Of a DNA stretch of 64,000 bases, positions 1-13,847 are shown piece by piece. The translations under genes were made by a program, and so were the position numbers. This DNA comes from Volvariella volvacea V23 (taxonomy: Eukaryota > Basidiomycota > Agaricomycetes > Agaricales > Pluteaceae), in contig KB722737.1 of NCBI GenBank assembly GCA_000349905.1, positions 2,470,925-2,534,924 of the forward strand, given 5' to 3'. Under the pieces are notes generated by a model. The model ran no database searches. It was not told the origin of the DNA and worked only from the letters and a program-made list of their open reading frames with translations. Each line of letters begins with the position of its first letter. The first letter of the stretch is position 1.

Positions 1-1955
1 AAGCCCCGCGTCGACGAACCAACCCCCACATTGACAACTGAAGCTGCACCCCACGTTTTGTCAGAAGTTCGCTTTTTATTTCTTTCTCCACTGCACATGC
101 TAAAACCGCACGACAGAATCCCTTGAACCAGACATCACTTGTAACACGACCCTCAGACACGCAAATCAATGTTAACATTCTCTACAAAGATATGATTCTG
201 CCCATTCAAGGGCCTGAAAATCCATTTAGCGACAAGAACCGTTTCCTCAACCAAAATGCTCTGGCTGGTCACGTCGAAGAGCAGTCGATGTCCGACCATG
301 CATTCCGCTCCCAACACCTAACCCACTCGATCCTTGGGTACTCCGCAAACCCTTCCGTTGATCCAAACGCTCCTGCCATTCTAGGTTCAGTGGCTAACGC
401 AGAGGCGAATGGCTTCGCAACAATTGACACGCTGCGGGCGTCTCGAGCTCAGAAGAAGGAATTGAAGCGGAAACGCAAGGACAGAGGCAATCTTGAAATC
501 GTGGATGGCGAGGGAGCCTATGTAGGACCATGGGCGTCTTGGGAGGGCGAGGAACCGCAGAGTACGTTCCTGTCAGGAGTTGTTGCCAACGAAGAAGAGG
601 AGGAGGAAGAGGAGGAAGAGCCCACTTATGTTCGTAAGGTAGCTAAACCCAAGAAGGGTGCTCATGGTCAAGAGACTTCAGTGTTCCATGGCACTTCTAT
701 GGCGGACTACCAAGGGCGAACTTATATGTCTCCACCGGTAGCAGAGGCGCCGAACCTCTTACAGGAGGCTGGATCCCAGGAATGCTTCATTCCCAAAGTA
801 TGCATCCACACCTGGACAGGGCATACACAGGGCGTGTCGGTTATTCGTACATTCCCAGAAACGGGACACTTGTTCATTAGTGGATCAATGGACACAAAGA
901 TCAAGGTATGCATGCTGTTGTACTACTAGAGCTTACGCTTAACGCACGTCACGTCAGCTCTGGGACATTTATACTCATGGAAATTGCCTCCGTACCTTCC
1001 ACGGCCATGTAAAAGCGGTGAAGGACATATGCTTTTCTAACGATGGGCGCCAATTCCTATCTTGCGCGTATGACCGGACGATGAAGCTGTGGGATACAGA
1101 GACTGGACAATGTATCAAACGCTTCGGAAATGGAAAGATTCCATATGTTGTCCGGTTCCACCCCGACCCGGACAAACAGCATATTTTCCTTGCTGGCATG
1201 TCGGACAAGAAGATCATTCAGGTGGGTCATGAAGTGAATGTCATTCGGCGGTTTTTTAATTGTTCTACATAGTATGACATGAATTCAGGAGAGATTACTC
1301 AAGAGTATGACCAGCATCTTGGCCCAGTCAATACTATCACTTTTGTGGATGAAAATCGCCGGTTTGTGACAACGTCAGACGACAAGACAATTCGTGCTTG
1401 GGATTTTGATATTCCCGTCGTCATCAAGTATATTGCCGAGCCGCACATGCATTCAATGCCAGCTGTAACACTACATCCATCCAGTAAGTAAGCACTTGGT
1501 GTGTAAGCATCACCTGACGCCCCCTTCAGAGAAATACTTCGCTGCACAGTCGCTGGACAATCAAATCTTGATTTATAGCACGGACAATTTTCGACAAAAC
1601 CGCAAGAAGCGATTTGCGGGACATTCGGTGGCAGGTTATGCTTGCCAAGTAGGGTTTTCTCCAGACGGTAAATGGATAAGTAGCGGTGATGGAGAGGGCA
1701 ATGTGGTATTCTGGGATTGGAAGACAGGGCGAATCAAGTCGAGGCTGAAGGCGCATTCCAAAGTGGTGATTACACATGAATGGCTTCCCCACGAGACCGT
1801 GCGTGCACCACTTTTCCTTCTCGTGATCATCCATAACTTGATTACACACCAGTCGAAAGTTATCACTGCGTCATGGGATGGTCTAATCAAACTTTGGGTC
1901 AGTGTTCCATTATCTCCTGCCAGAAACGACGTCTAACCCATTGCTGTAGGATTGA
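1..1955 (+). CDS. PRP17: Pre-mRNA-processing factor 17 (PRP17/CDC40), 5' end cut by window
   Basis: WD40-repeat spliceosome factor needed for the second step of splicing. The window starts inside the gene. Exons I can place are 1-66 (frame 1, donor GTTCGC), 132-905, 958-1221, 1273-1483, 1530-1798, 1853-1897 and a last exon 1950-1955 that holds only GAT TGA, so the protein ends IKLWD as the family does. Family blocks seen are GPENPF near the N-terminus, DYQGRTYM before the propeller, then WD40 blades including [44 protein letters not shown] and GYACQV. A ten-residue glutamate run sits at about 594-623 in the linker, where the family is charged but variable. The true N-terminus and start codon lie upstream of the window. 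Identification is confident; the first partial exon is less certain. Confidence 0.93.
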
Positions 1956-3231
1956 GTTCGTTGTATCCATAATGACATCATTCACTTGTGAAGGTAATTC
2001 CCAAGGACAGCCCAGTCTCCGCTCCCATTCGCCGCTCAACAGCTGTGTTCTACCAAGCTGTATAGGAGTCCGACAACTGCGCTTCGAGTTTCTCCGGCTC
2101 CTTCCAACCTCGTACTCACCGACATGTAGATTACGGTCACCTTGGACGTCAATCGTATAATTATAGAATCTCCGCTGTTGTACCTGCCGGTCAGTACTTT
2201 GGCAAGTCAAAATGCAAAATGCACCGGAAGAGTCGCACAGGTAAGGACCGGCCCCTTTACACGTGTAGGCCTTTGGTTGCTGGAAACTGCAGCTGCAAAT
2301 GGTATATCTCATCAATTTCCACCTTGAGGACAGCTGTTCGCTACGAATCCCCCCAGATGCGCCCTTTCAGAGGTTATCATGCCACTCAGTCGTAGTCATG
2401 GTGGGTCCAAGTTTAGTTATTGCATACTCCCAGAAATTCCTTGAAGGCACACCCGCATGACCCCTGGAAAGTTTCCATGCTGCACCGTGTCCGCCTTAAG
2501 TTGTGGGAACAGACGTACTTGAACGGGCAAGTTGTGGGATACGCCATCTGACAGGGGACCGGTATCAGCTGTTATCCACATTGACAGCACCACGCATGCA
2601 GGACCACACTGTACACTCGGTCCACCTGCTTTATCCATCACTCTATCACCTATCTCAGAGCGAAGGAATGCGGCCAGCTGTCAATGACGAAGGCTGAAGT
2701 GCCGATGACCGACGGGGAGGTGAAATACGTGTGAGTATTGGAATCTAAGGCACAAAGAACTTTGAAGGCGCTTAGGCTGATATACGTAGTCAATCCTTCC
2801 ACGGCCAGTCCATTTTTTCCGTGGTAAGTGATGTAATGATGTGTTGACGGTTTTAGTGTAGGACGGACAGTTCTAGATAGGTGGCAAGGACGCTAGAGAA
2901 CGCACGATTTCCGGAAGGCCATCGGCCACCATCTAGAGATCTAGGTGGATGACCCCGTAAGTTAGCCGTCAGAATCATCCTCCCCCTAATTTGCCCCTTC
3001 CTCTGCTCTAACAATCAGTGATCCTTGCAAACTGTCTACCAAAATAAGTGCCTTTACGTGAGTTCAGTAATGGAACTCAACCTGCACGCGGGAAAACGGA
3101 TCGACAGCTTTCCCCTGCAAGGTGCCTAAAACCTGGGTCACCTCGGCTCGATCTTCCAATGATGAAAGTGCATAAAGGGCGCTAGTGCGTCAGCTAACTC
3201 CCCGCTCTTACCATAATACCTCCCGACCGAG
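1956..3231. other. 1.3-kb stretch without a recognised gene
   Basis: It follows the PRP17 stop and precedes the small secreted repeat gene. Short open stretches exist on both strands (for example 1899-2315 minus and 2417-2641 minus), but none gives a known motif or a convincing exon chain. Plus-strand frames around 2440-2730 read fairly protein-like between stops, so a decayed gene is possible. A TATA-like CATAAA lies near 3172, about 60 nt before the next start. Confidence 0.4.
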
Positions 3232-3543
3232 ATGTTCAACTTGAACCGTCTTGTTGCCTTCTTCGTCCTCTTTGTTGCATCTGCCGCAGCCCTTCCTGTC
3301 AGTCATCTAGCCCTGGGCGCTTGCTTCTATGCCATTCGTTGCTAACGCTGGACGTTTTGGTTGCACTCTTATTAACAGGTTGCGGAACCCATATCTGACG
3401 AAGTCCTCCCCAGGGGAGGTGGCGGTGCTGACTGGCGTCGTGGTAGTGGTTCTGCTGATTGGAGGCGGGGAAGTGGCTCCGCTGACTGGAAGAGAGGTAG
3501 CGGAAGTGCAGACTGGAGGAGAGAAAATCCTCTAGTCGATTGA
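3232..3543 (+). CDS. Small secreted repeat precursor, predicted Kex2-processed (KEP-like)
   Basis: Predicted 76-residue secreted precursor, not assigned to a named family. Exon 1 is 3232-3297 and exon 2 is 3379-3543, joined across an 81-nt intron (donor GTCAGT, branch-like GCTAAC, acceptor AACAG). Exon 1 encodes 22 residues with a classic signal peptide: hydrophobic core VAFFVLFVASAAA, then a likely cleavage site. After a short acidic pro-region come four head-to-tail 9-residue units at residues 35-43, 44-52, 53-61 and 62-70 (nt 3415-3522). Three read GSGSADW plus RR or KR; the first reads GGGGADWRR. A tail ENPLVD ends the protein. Each unit ends in a dibasic Kex2-type site, so processing would release four short peptides ending in ADW. 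The units use different codons almost throughout, which argues that the peptide is conserved and not a recent DNA duplication. No CAAX end, so it is not a basidiomycete lipopeptide pheromone. Function unknown. Without splicing the frame stops after 38 residues. Confidence 0.72.
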
Positions 3544-4254
3544 GGCTACATACCGGAATACATTCCACACCAGCCGAATGATGGTAAGAAATTCACTCGA
3601 TGTTTTCTGCTGCAAGCGAGCACTCAGACATGATCCTCATCTCTGCCTTATAGTATCTTCACACCTATTCTGTACCATGCGGGACGATGATCAGCGGTCC
3701 AATGGCACCACTCCACTCGGATTATTGTCTGGCACCCCAAAACGCTCCTTATCTATGCATTGCATCTCACTTCGTTCCCTCTTACATATCCCTCCTTCCC
3801 AACAATTTAACGTTATTTTCTTTGACCTCTGTACGGACATTCATTCAGTTATTCTCGTTAATGCAACAGGTTTGTGGCTTGGCATTGAGCTGCGATACAG
3901 CGAGGATTGGCGACACAAGAGCTGAGGTAATTTCAAAGATAGCATATGTAAAGGATGAAAAGATAGATGCTTCCTGGCTCACCCCATAGTGAAATAAGGG
4001 GTAAAAGAAGTATCCAAAGCCTAAAGAGCGTGCGACACCGTCGCTATCCAAGGAACGGTGGTCTGACTGGCGGCACTTTATCCCCTCCAATTCACGTTAA
4101 GCTGGGTGCAAGAACTCTAGCAAGTTTATCAAGTTGAGCTCATTAGTACGCATAGCCTTGTCCAGCGTACTAGTGAACACATTATTTGGCGCTGTTGACG
4201 CGCTTATTGGACGCGTGCACGTTCCGCTGTGACATTGTTCCCATCTCATCCAGC
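3544..4254. other. Intergenic, no gene recognised
   Basis: Between the small repeat precursor and MCM3. It should hold the precursor's 3' region and the MCM3 promoter. Open frames at 3578-3925 and 3687-3989 show no recognisable motif. Nothing else seen. Confidence 0.5.
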
Positions 4255-6972
<2,718 letters not shown>

Positions 6973-7828
6973 TGTATGGGTTTATACGACCTTATTATTG
7001 TACTTTTATTGTCAAAAATGCATTGCGGTCTCTCTTCTCCTTGGGTCATGATGCTAGAAAGATACACCCACAAGATGTTTACCTGCAGATAGAATGGCAT
7101 GTTTTGTGGGTATTCACTTAGACGCCTCCAGATTAACACATTGCACACGAAATATTTCCGGCCATCAAACAACGTGGATGAGCGAAAATCCTGGATATTC
7201 TTGTGCGATTCTGAGAGGAAGATTCTGCTAGTGCACAATGGATAAACTTCTCGAGATTGTATGCATGGGAACCGTCACGCAGGCCGCGGACATCCATTGA
7301 TAACTCTCAACAATCGAAGATACCTCGGAAGGGATTATGCAGCTCACAGTGTGGAGCGGGTCACATGATCGTATCTGAGGTAGCGATAGCTTCTCAGGAC
7401 ACTGCACCCCGGACAAGCAATGGGAACTTGATCATTTTCAGAACGGTCGGAAAATGTCGGGAGACTTGGGACTTTCAATGTGGGTGAGGTTAGCTTGACT
7501 TACTTCTCGTGTTCCGAAGGCATCAGGTGAATTGGAGAGACAGGGGGACAGGGAAGTTACAGGGGTTTTGTCAGATCTTGTTGTGTTTATCGCGTTATTA
7601 TCTTAAAAAAGCGACAATGTGGCACCTTGTCAAAGTCTTCAAGGTGGTGATGGGGTATCAAGTGGATTCCTATCATGCGTTTGATGGCTAACTTTCCGAT
7701 AGGACTTCTTTTAACGGCTTAATTCAGGCTAAACAGCCATGAGGCGCGGAAACAACATGTAGGAATGCTTATTCACAAGCGATCAATTACGGAGTAAACA
7801 GCGGAATTAAATGCAGAGAGTAAGGACT
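6973..7828. other. Convergent intergenic region, no gene recognised
   Basis: Between the 3' ends of MCM3 (plus) and the RINT1/TIP20 gene (minus), so both terminators should lie here. The open frames seen (6816-7238 minus, 7257-7487 plus) show no motif and overlap the MCM3 end in part. Nothing else seen. Confidence 0.5.
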
Positions 7829-10800
7829 TTACTGTTGACAATCCACTCTTCGCCTCAGAATTTGCCCAACCTCCATGCGTGGAATCTCCGAAAATCCGGA
7901 AACTTCTGTCATCAAACTCTCCCATTCTTTGTCAGATTGCGGGCCAAATGTACCATCCACTATGCTTGTCCATGTTTCGCCTTCCGCGCTTACAAGACTC
8001 GCAGCCTGTAGGAATCTTCTCCAGGGTGCTTCAATCCGATTGCGACCCCCGGTAAAGCCACCACCCAAAGCCCCAACGCATGTCTCGATCCAAAGCCGGC
8101 ATTCTGCGAGAGTCGTTTGGCCCTCTTGGGCGCTGAATTGTCCGCGGTAAAGTATTTGGCGCTGTAATAGGTGATCTGACAAGCGGGAAGCGATGCGCCT
8201 GTACATATTGGTCACGATATTTTCAAGAAGTGTGGAACGTAGATAAGTTAGATGTGTGGACAATAAGGCAACTGGAATGAGCAGTGTCTGTGATACAGCT
8301 GTATCCTCGTGGTCTGTGTCTCTCCTGCAGGATTTCCGTTAGCTACTGCCTCGCATGGAAAAGAAGATTGGGATACGAACATTGCAGCATTCAAATGGGC
8401 TTTAATGACACCCTCTAGCTCTGCACACACTTGATGAACAATGATTTCTTCGGATCGGCGTATTAGTTGTTGATATTGTGCTAGCAGACTATCAAATAAC
8501 ATGTCTGAGGGTGGCGTTTCGGAACTTCTTGTAAGAGCGGGCACCAGCGCGTTTCCCTCAATTTTTTTCCTGAACAAGTCCGTTCGGTTGATCTCTGTCC
8601 ATAATTCCAGGAATAGCTGCGGTAATGCGTCAGAAAAGACGAAGAAGCGCCTCAAGAGTTTATTCTTACCAGGTCTTCTCCCCACTCACCCATCGCTTCA
8701 CTAACGAACTTCGCACTGACCAGTGCCTTACAGAGGCGTTGTACTCCTTCCACCCCTGAAGTTAGCCTCCCGGTGTCTACTTTGACGGTTGTATCATCCC
8801 CGCCACCTAAGGCTATCGGAAGGGCGCCAGGCACTGCACGAACCAGCGAAGAAGAAAGCGTTTCAAATGCATCTAATGAGGCCGCAATTCTCCCGCGATA
8901 GGCATCCAACAGTGGCAATTGCACTACTGTCAAGAACTCGATTCTCTGGCCAAGGCGGGGTAGCGGCGAATAACGATCTGGAGAGGGGAAGAACTTTTTG
9001 GTACAAATGAAGCATAGTATATTGGAGTGGCCTACCTGTGACTTGCTCAACAAGTGCTTTGAGCCTTCGAGCCGAGTTTGTGGTTTTAAGATTATGTGGT
9101 TGATTTTCAGAGCTATCGTCTACGATGGACCAAGCATCGGTAGAGCTTATAGCTTCATGATATTGATCTTCAGCAACTATGCAGGCCTTTAGTACAACTA
9201 AACTAGTCACGCCAGAAGAATGACTTACACTTCCTTTCACCAGCTACCCATGCATCGAACCACGGCTTATGACCTAAAATAGTCTCACTAATCCCTGGCC
9301 ATGTGTCAGACCCACTGTCCTTCGTTGCATCGGTGATCGCGGAAGTGCCCTGAATAACGAAGCCTTCCTCAATAACGGCGGCATCGAACGAAAGCGCTTG
9401 GTAAACCGTGTGTGCAAGCAGTGAGGGATGAGAAAGAATTTTGGGAATGGTGTTTTTCAACTTCCGCACGAGAAGTGGAAGCGAAAGGTAGGTAAATTCA
9501 CGCTGTATGGAGTCAATGTTAGTGATCTTCGCTGAATAGGTTAAGACTAACCCATGCATTAATTGCTCTGTACTCAGTACTGGATATGAAGACCTGAATG
9601 ATAGAATCCATAAAGTTCTTCTGTTCGTGAATTACGTTCAGAATGTTTGTAAAGTACCATTCAGGCTATCCCCCAAAGATTGGTAATTAGCCTTTCTTTT
9701 TAGTATTTCATTAGCATTTACCTTGTCTATCCGATTAGTATTACGGTCTCCCTCGAAGTGATACTTGAAGCGCATAGATACAGCTTGTACCAATGTCTGC
9801 AGTGGGTATAATCCCGGCTTCTCAGATATAGATTGAGTTACACCAATTTTGCTTCCACTAGAAATGAGTGGGCATTTAGTGGGAGATTGAGGCGGTGAAA
9901 TAAAAACTCACAGTGACTGAAGAGTGAGAAGGTCAAGAAAAGCCTTCTCAAAAGTATTCCGATCAGGGGGTTTAGCCGAGGCGTAGTCGACTGCCATTGG
10001 CCACCCCAACTTCTCCGAAGCGGTTAAAAGGGCACTGGGCAGTAAGATGTCACTATGGTATTCATGCAATGATGAATTTATGTCGCACCTTGAGAGGACA
10101 CCCTTGATATTGATCCATGTCTTATCCAGGATTCTTTGAAGGAATTTGACGAGGTGCAGTTCTTGTTGACCTGCACCGTCCCCAACCGTAGAACACGCCT
10201 TCGAGACCTTTAAAACAAAATCTTGAAGGGATTGATAGCCTTGGAGGGTCGCGACTGAGATAACGGTCGACGAACGGAATTGTTGAATTGCTGCTTCACT
10301 GAGCACACGAAGACATGAAGGTCTAACATATTGGGAGACGGTCACCACTCACCTCAGCCTTAACGTCCGTTCGATTATTTGTAGATACCCTTTGACACTC
10401 TCCAGTTCCTTTAAATTTCGATGAAGTGTTTCAATGTCCTCCAACAATGTAGGCTGAGTATCCTCATCCGATAGAGGCGATATAAATACGTCATTGAGGC
10501 CAGCTAGTTCGTCTGCTAGCGAATGACGGAGGAGTGAAAGCTCTTGCGCAGTGTGCAGGTACGTGGCGGTGGTTGTCCGTGTCTCTCCAATTAGTTTATC
10601 AACTTCGAGCTGCGAAGAGGCAGCCTGAGCTACCAAAGATTGAATTCGTTAAGTCCTTCTCTCGAAATAAGGCAGAAAGACGAACTTTATGTTGGAGTTC
10701 ATCGTTGTGGTGTTGCGCCTCGTTGATGGCAAGCTCAAGGGTGCTCAGATCGTCCAGGGACTTGAAAACCGCGTTCAAGTACGTCAACGCTCCTGCATCT

Positions 10801-10853
10801 GCTTCGCTAGTACTGGGAGATGCCAAAAGAGTTTGAATTTCCTGTGAGGACAT
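7829..10853 (-). CDS. RINT1/TIP20 family vesicle-tethering protein
   Basis: Subunit of the Dsl1/NRZ tethering complex for Golgi-to-ER retrograde vesicles. The reading ATG is at 10853 (MSSQEIQTLL). The N-terminal part is predicted coiled coil (blocks around HTAQELSLLRHSLADEL and LEDIETLHRNLKELESV). The family core follows: KLGWPMAVDY, YPLQTLVQAVSMRFKYHFEG, KPEWYFTNILNVIHEQ, a block around EFTYLSLPLLVRKL, HKPWFDAWVAGER, and a C-terminal RNRIEAPWRRFLQA motif near the stop at 7829. One clear intron removes about 10298-10346 (GTGAGT...CTCAG). The join at about 10630-10690 needs a 61-nt intron with a weak GTTCGT donor and is the least certain. At least seven introns in all. The 3' end faces MCM3. 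Confidence 0.9.
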
Positions 10854-11321
10854 GTCGGCAGTCGACAGGAAAGCCACAGCGCCAGCCTGAGTGCTGGGAG
10901 GACCACGTGACCACCACCAGCTCTTAGCGCAAATCGACTTCAGTGCGCTATTTAGACCACTACCACTACCAACACCAGCCGATTATGAAGGACAAACAGG
11001 GCATTACCAGAACCGGTTGTGTTAGTTGGCACGGCTCAAGACTTCTCAGTCGTTGGTCTTGGACCATGAGATCCTCGTACCCCACGATCTGCTAATACTG
11101 GGACTAGTACGTTACTCTTCGTGGTACTTTTTTCACAGACAAGAGAGCATGTGCCTTTGGCCCAGCAATTTGCGTCGTCCTCCATGGATGACTATTCCAT
11201 GAGGAAGAATTGCGCAATGTATTCCCATCTCCACACTTCCGTTCCTAGATCTGAGGTCACCCTTTTAATACCTGCTGTGCATGAATTCAATCTACAACCC
11301 TCGGATCCCTACATCTAGTTC
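10854..11321. promoter_or_regulatory. Divergent intergenic region (RINT1 / carbonic anhydrase)
   Basis: This 468-nt region separates two divergently transcribed genes and must carry both promoters. The short open frame at 11121-11318 shows no motif. I saw no specific operator or TATA box that I would defend. Confidence 0.4.
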
Positions 11322-11996
11322 ATGGGCCATCAGCACGAGCACGAACATTTTGTATCGAAGAATGCAGACTACGTTTCTACCTTCGGTGAAGGTGGTTTGG
11401 CGCTGCCTCCTGCCAGACATCTAGTAGTCGGTGCGTTTTCGAGACTCTTTTGTTGCCGCATAAGATCTAATCATGGCCCCTGAAGTAACCTGCATGGATG
11501 CTCGAATCGAGTACATATTCTTCTCTCTTCTCCGTGCTATAATACTGACGTTGGTGCCAGACCAGCCCGGCAGTTGGGCATTAACTTGGGGGATGCCCAC
11601 ATTATACGTAACGCAGGTGGTTCTCCACAGGAAGCCATTCGCAGCATCGTCATTTCACAGCGCCTGCTAGGCACTAAGGAGATCGCCGTTTTCCGCCATA
11701 CTGGATGTGGCATGCTTACATTTACCACTCCTCAACTCCAGCAAATCGTTCGGGACGCTGCTCCAGGGGACTCAAGCATCGCCAGTGCGGTGAATAAGAT
11801 CGATTTCTTGGAATTTAGTAATCTTGAGGAGGCTGTGAAAAGTGACGTCGAGTTTTTGAAAAGTCACCCTCTGGTCTTGAAGGAGACTACGATTACTGGC
11901 TGGATTTATGATGTAGAAACTGGAAAGGTCAGTCTATTGTTTTGACGATGGACCTGTTTTTAATCCACGAAAACACAGGCTACAAGAATTGCCTAA
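11322..11996 (+). CDS. Beta-class carbonic anhydrase
   Basis: Zinc enzyme that interconverts CO2 and bicarbonate. Exons are 11322-11430, a 25-nt exon 11486-11510, 11561-11927 and 11979-11996. The small exon carries the first zinc cysteine in CMDARI; exon 3 carries the block GINLGDAHIIRNAGG and HTGCGM with the zinc histidine and second cysteine. The protein, about 172 residues, is the length of the short fungal beta-CA type with no organelle presequence, so a cytosolic location is likely. The last exon adds only ATRIA before the stop and is inferred from the splice signals GTCAGT and CACAG. The promoter region is shared with the divergent RINT1/TIP20 gene. All active-site residues that I can check are present. 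Confidence 0.92.
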
Positions 11997-12231
11997 TGCA
12001 AACATCATATAGTTAGCAATTGAATGTTGTACTTTACGTGTGATGCATGGGTGTAGTATTTGTAGCTGTACTATGTGTTGAATGCAATTATTCATGGTGT
12101 ATGATTGGCTCATGACCAGGAACCCAGGAAGCCGGACCGCCATCACCAGTCGGCACCATTGCTTCGAGCTGAGTCACTTTCTTCAGAGTTCGCCACCAAC
12201 TACATATCACTCAATCTCGGGAGCAGAAACA

Positions 12232-13393
12232 ATGTCCTATGCTGCGTCTAAGCTGGAATTAGAATCTCCGAGGTTGAGCGCTACTACCCCCGGTGGTGAC
12301 GAAGAGATACCAGAGCAAGAACATGTAGCTCTTAAGGAACTGTTAACTATCTCACCACCCACACAACAAGGACCTGTCATCGCGATAGATCTCGATGATG
12401 TATTGAGCCAGACCAATCACAAGGTTGCGGAGTGTAAGTCCGTACATGTACTCATTCCTGTTGGCAGTTCTTAAGCCTTGATTAGGGCACAACCAAAAAT
12501 ATGGAACCAATATGGATATTTCCCATTTCTATTGTAAGAGATATATCACAAGCCATCGTTAATCGCGCTCAATCCTATTCGACGCACAAGATTATTACTA
12601 TTGGAAGGTATGTGGCGCCTACATATCTGGACTTGCTCCTGAACCTGCTTCATAGAACCCGTTTTGGGGAACACCCAAAGAAACATTCACCAAAGTACAG
12701 GATTTCTATGCGGAAGATCATATATTCCAGGCAGATCCAGTTGTTGGAGCCAGAGAGGGTGTCCAGACCTTACGAAATATAGGATTCAAGCTCATAATTG
12801 TCACTGCACGAGGGGAGAATGTTCAAGAACGTAGTTGGAAGTGGGTTAATGATCATTTCCCAGGTACGTAAACCGTAGTTGATTGCTTTTGAGGAACTCT
12901 ACGACGTCATTCCTACTTCAGGGATATTCGATAGCGTCATCTGCACGGGTCAATTCAAGGATGCCCATAAGAGGGGACACGAGGTCGTAACAAGACTCAG
13001 CAAGGCGCAGGTATGGTGTGGCCCCTGCTCGTATGGTATGCTATTCACGCTTATTTTTAGGTTTGCAACGACCTTGGTGCACAACTATTGATTGACGACT
13101 CTGCGGAGAACTCAATACAGTGCGCAACAGCTGATCCACCTGTTAAAGTGTTGCTTTTTGGAGATTACGAATGGAATAAAAGAATTTCTGGACATGGTGA
13201 CGCCACAGACGAAATGGCGTTCGATAACAGGCTGAAGGCGAACGGTGGCAAGGAATTCTGGAAGGAGGAGACCCTTGATATACCCGATGGCGTGCCACTT
13301 TGGAGAGTAAAGGACTGGGGTGAGGTGATAAGATGGGTACGCCAAGCGATCAGCGATGGGACTATACCAGGTCCTGCATCAGAAAACCCGTAA
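12232..13393 (+). CDS. HAD-like phosphatase/5'-nucleotidase-like protein
   Basis: Predicted HAD-superfamily hydrolase. Motif I with the nucleophile aspartates is AIDLDDVLSQTN, motif II is LIIVTARG, and a late motif LLIDDSAEN fits the acidic motif IV position. Conserved blocks between are a WHNQKYGT segment, a tyrosine-rich FYYYYYWKNPFWGTP-like segment and GAREGVQTLRNIGFK. At least five introns: donors at 12434, after the TATT at about 12533, after TGGAAG at 12608, and near 12863 and 13009. Start ATG 12232 gives MSYAASK; an in-frame ATG at 12082 is possible but less likely. The fold is clear, the substrate is not. This resembles a fungal family usually left unnamed, distantly like mitochondrial/cytosolic 5'(3')-nucleotidases. 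Confidence 0.8.
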
Positions 13394-13847
13394 ATTCCAT
13401 CGGCTGCGACCATACTCAAGGTCAGCGGGTCCGTGAATGAGGATCTTGTTTCTGACCTACAGTTCTTGAAAGGCTTGATGCTATTGTACATGTATACGCT
13501 GTATTTTTGGAATAAATGGCTTGAAGGCAAAGGAATACTAGCTGGGGCATCTTATAGAAATAACGACGCGAGAGGTGTGCCAAGTTGTGTGAATGGCTAA
13601 TATTAGTTATCTGATAAGATAATATGATGGTGATCTGCATGAGATCATGTTGTCGATTTCACGTGTTAATGCCATTGGCTTAATGCAGCACCACACCGCA
13701 TCTGCTGGCGTCCATTCCTCCTGCTTTTTGCTCGGTTCCATACGTGGTCGATTCTACGGCAATCCTCCTCATCGAGTCCCCGTTATCCAGGCGCCGTTCT
13801 CCGCAACTCCAGCCCCTATCTAGCAGCCTTGCAAATCCGTTCCGACT
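13394..13847. other. Intergenic, promoter of the ABCD transporter gene
   Basis: A 454-nt gap between the HAD-like gene and the peroxisomal ABC half-transporter. No gene or RNA recognised. It should hold the upstream terminator and downstream promoter. Confidence 0.4.

Noticed and set aside
599..628. Trinucleotide repeat expansion in PRP17
   Set aside because: GAG/GAA mixture of ten codons in a variable acidic linker; ordinary for this protein.
3232..3543. Basidiomycete lipopeptide mating pheromone
   Set aside because: Pheromone precursors there lack a signal peptide and end in a CAAX motif; this one has a signal peptide and ends LVD.
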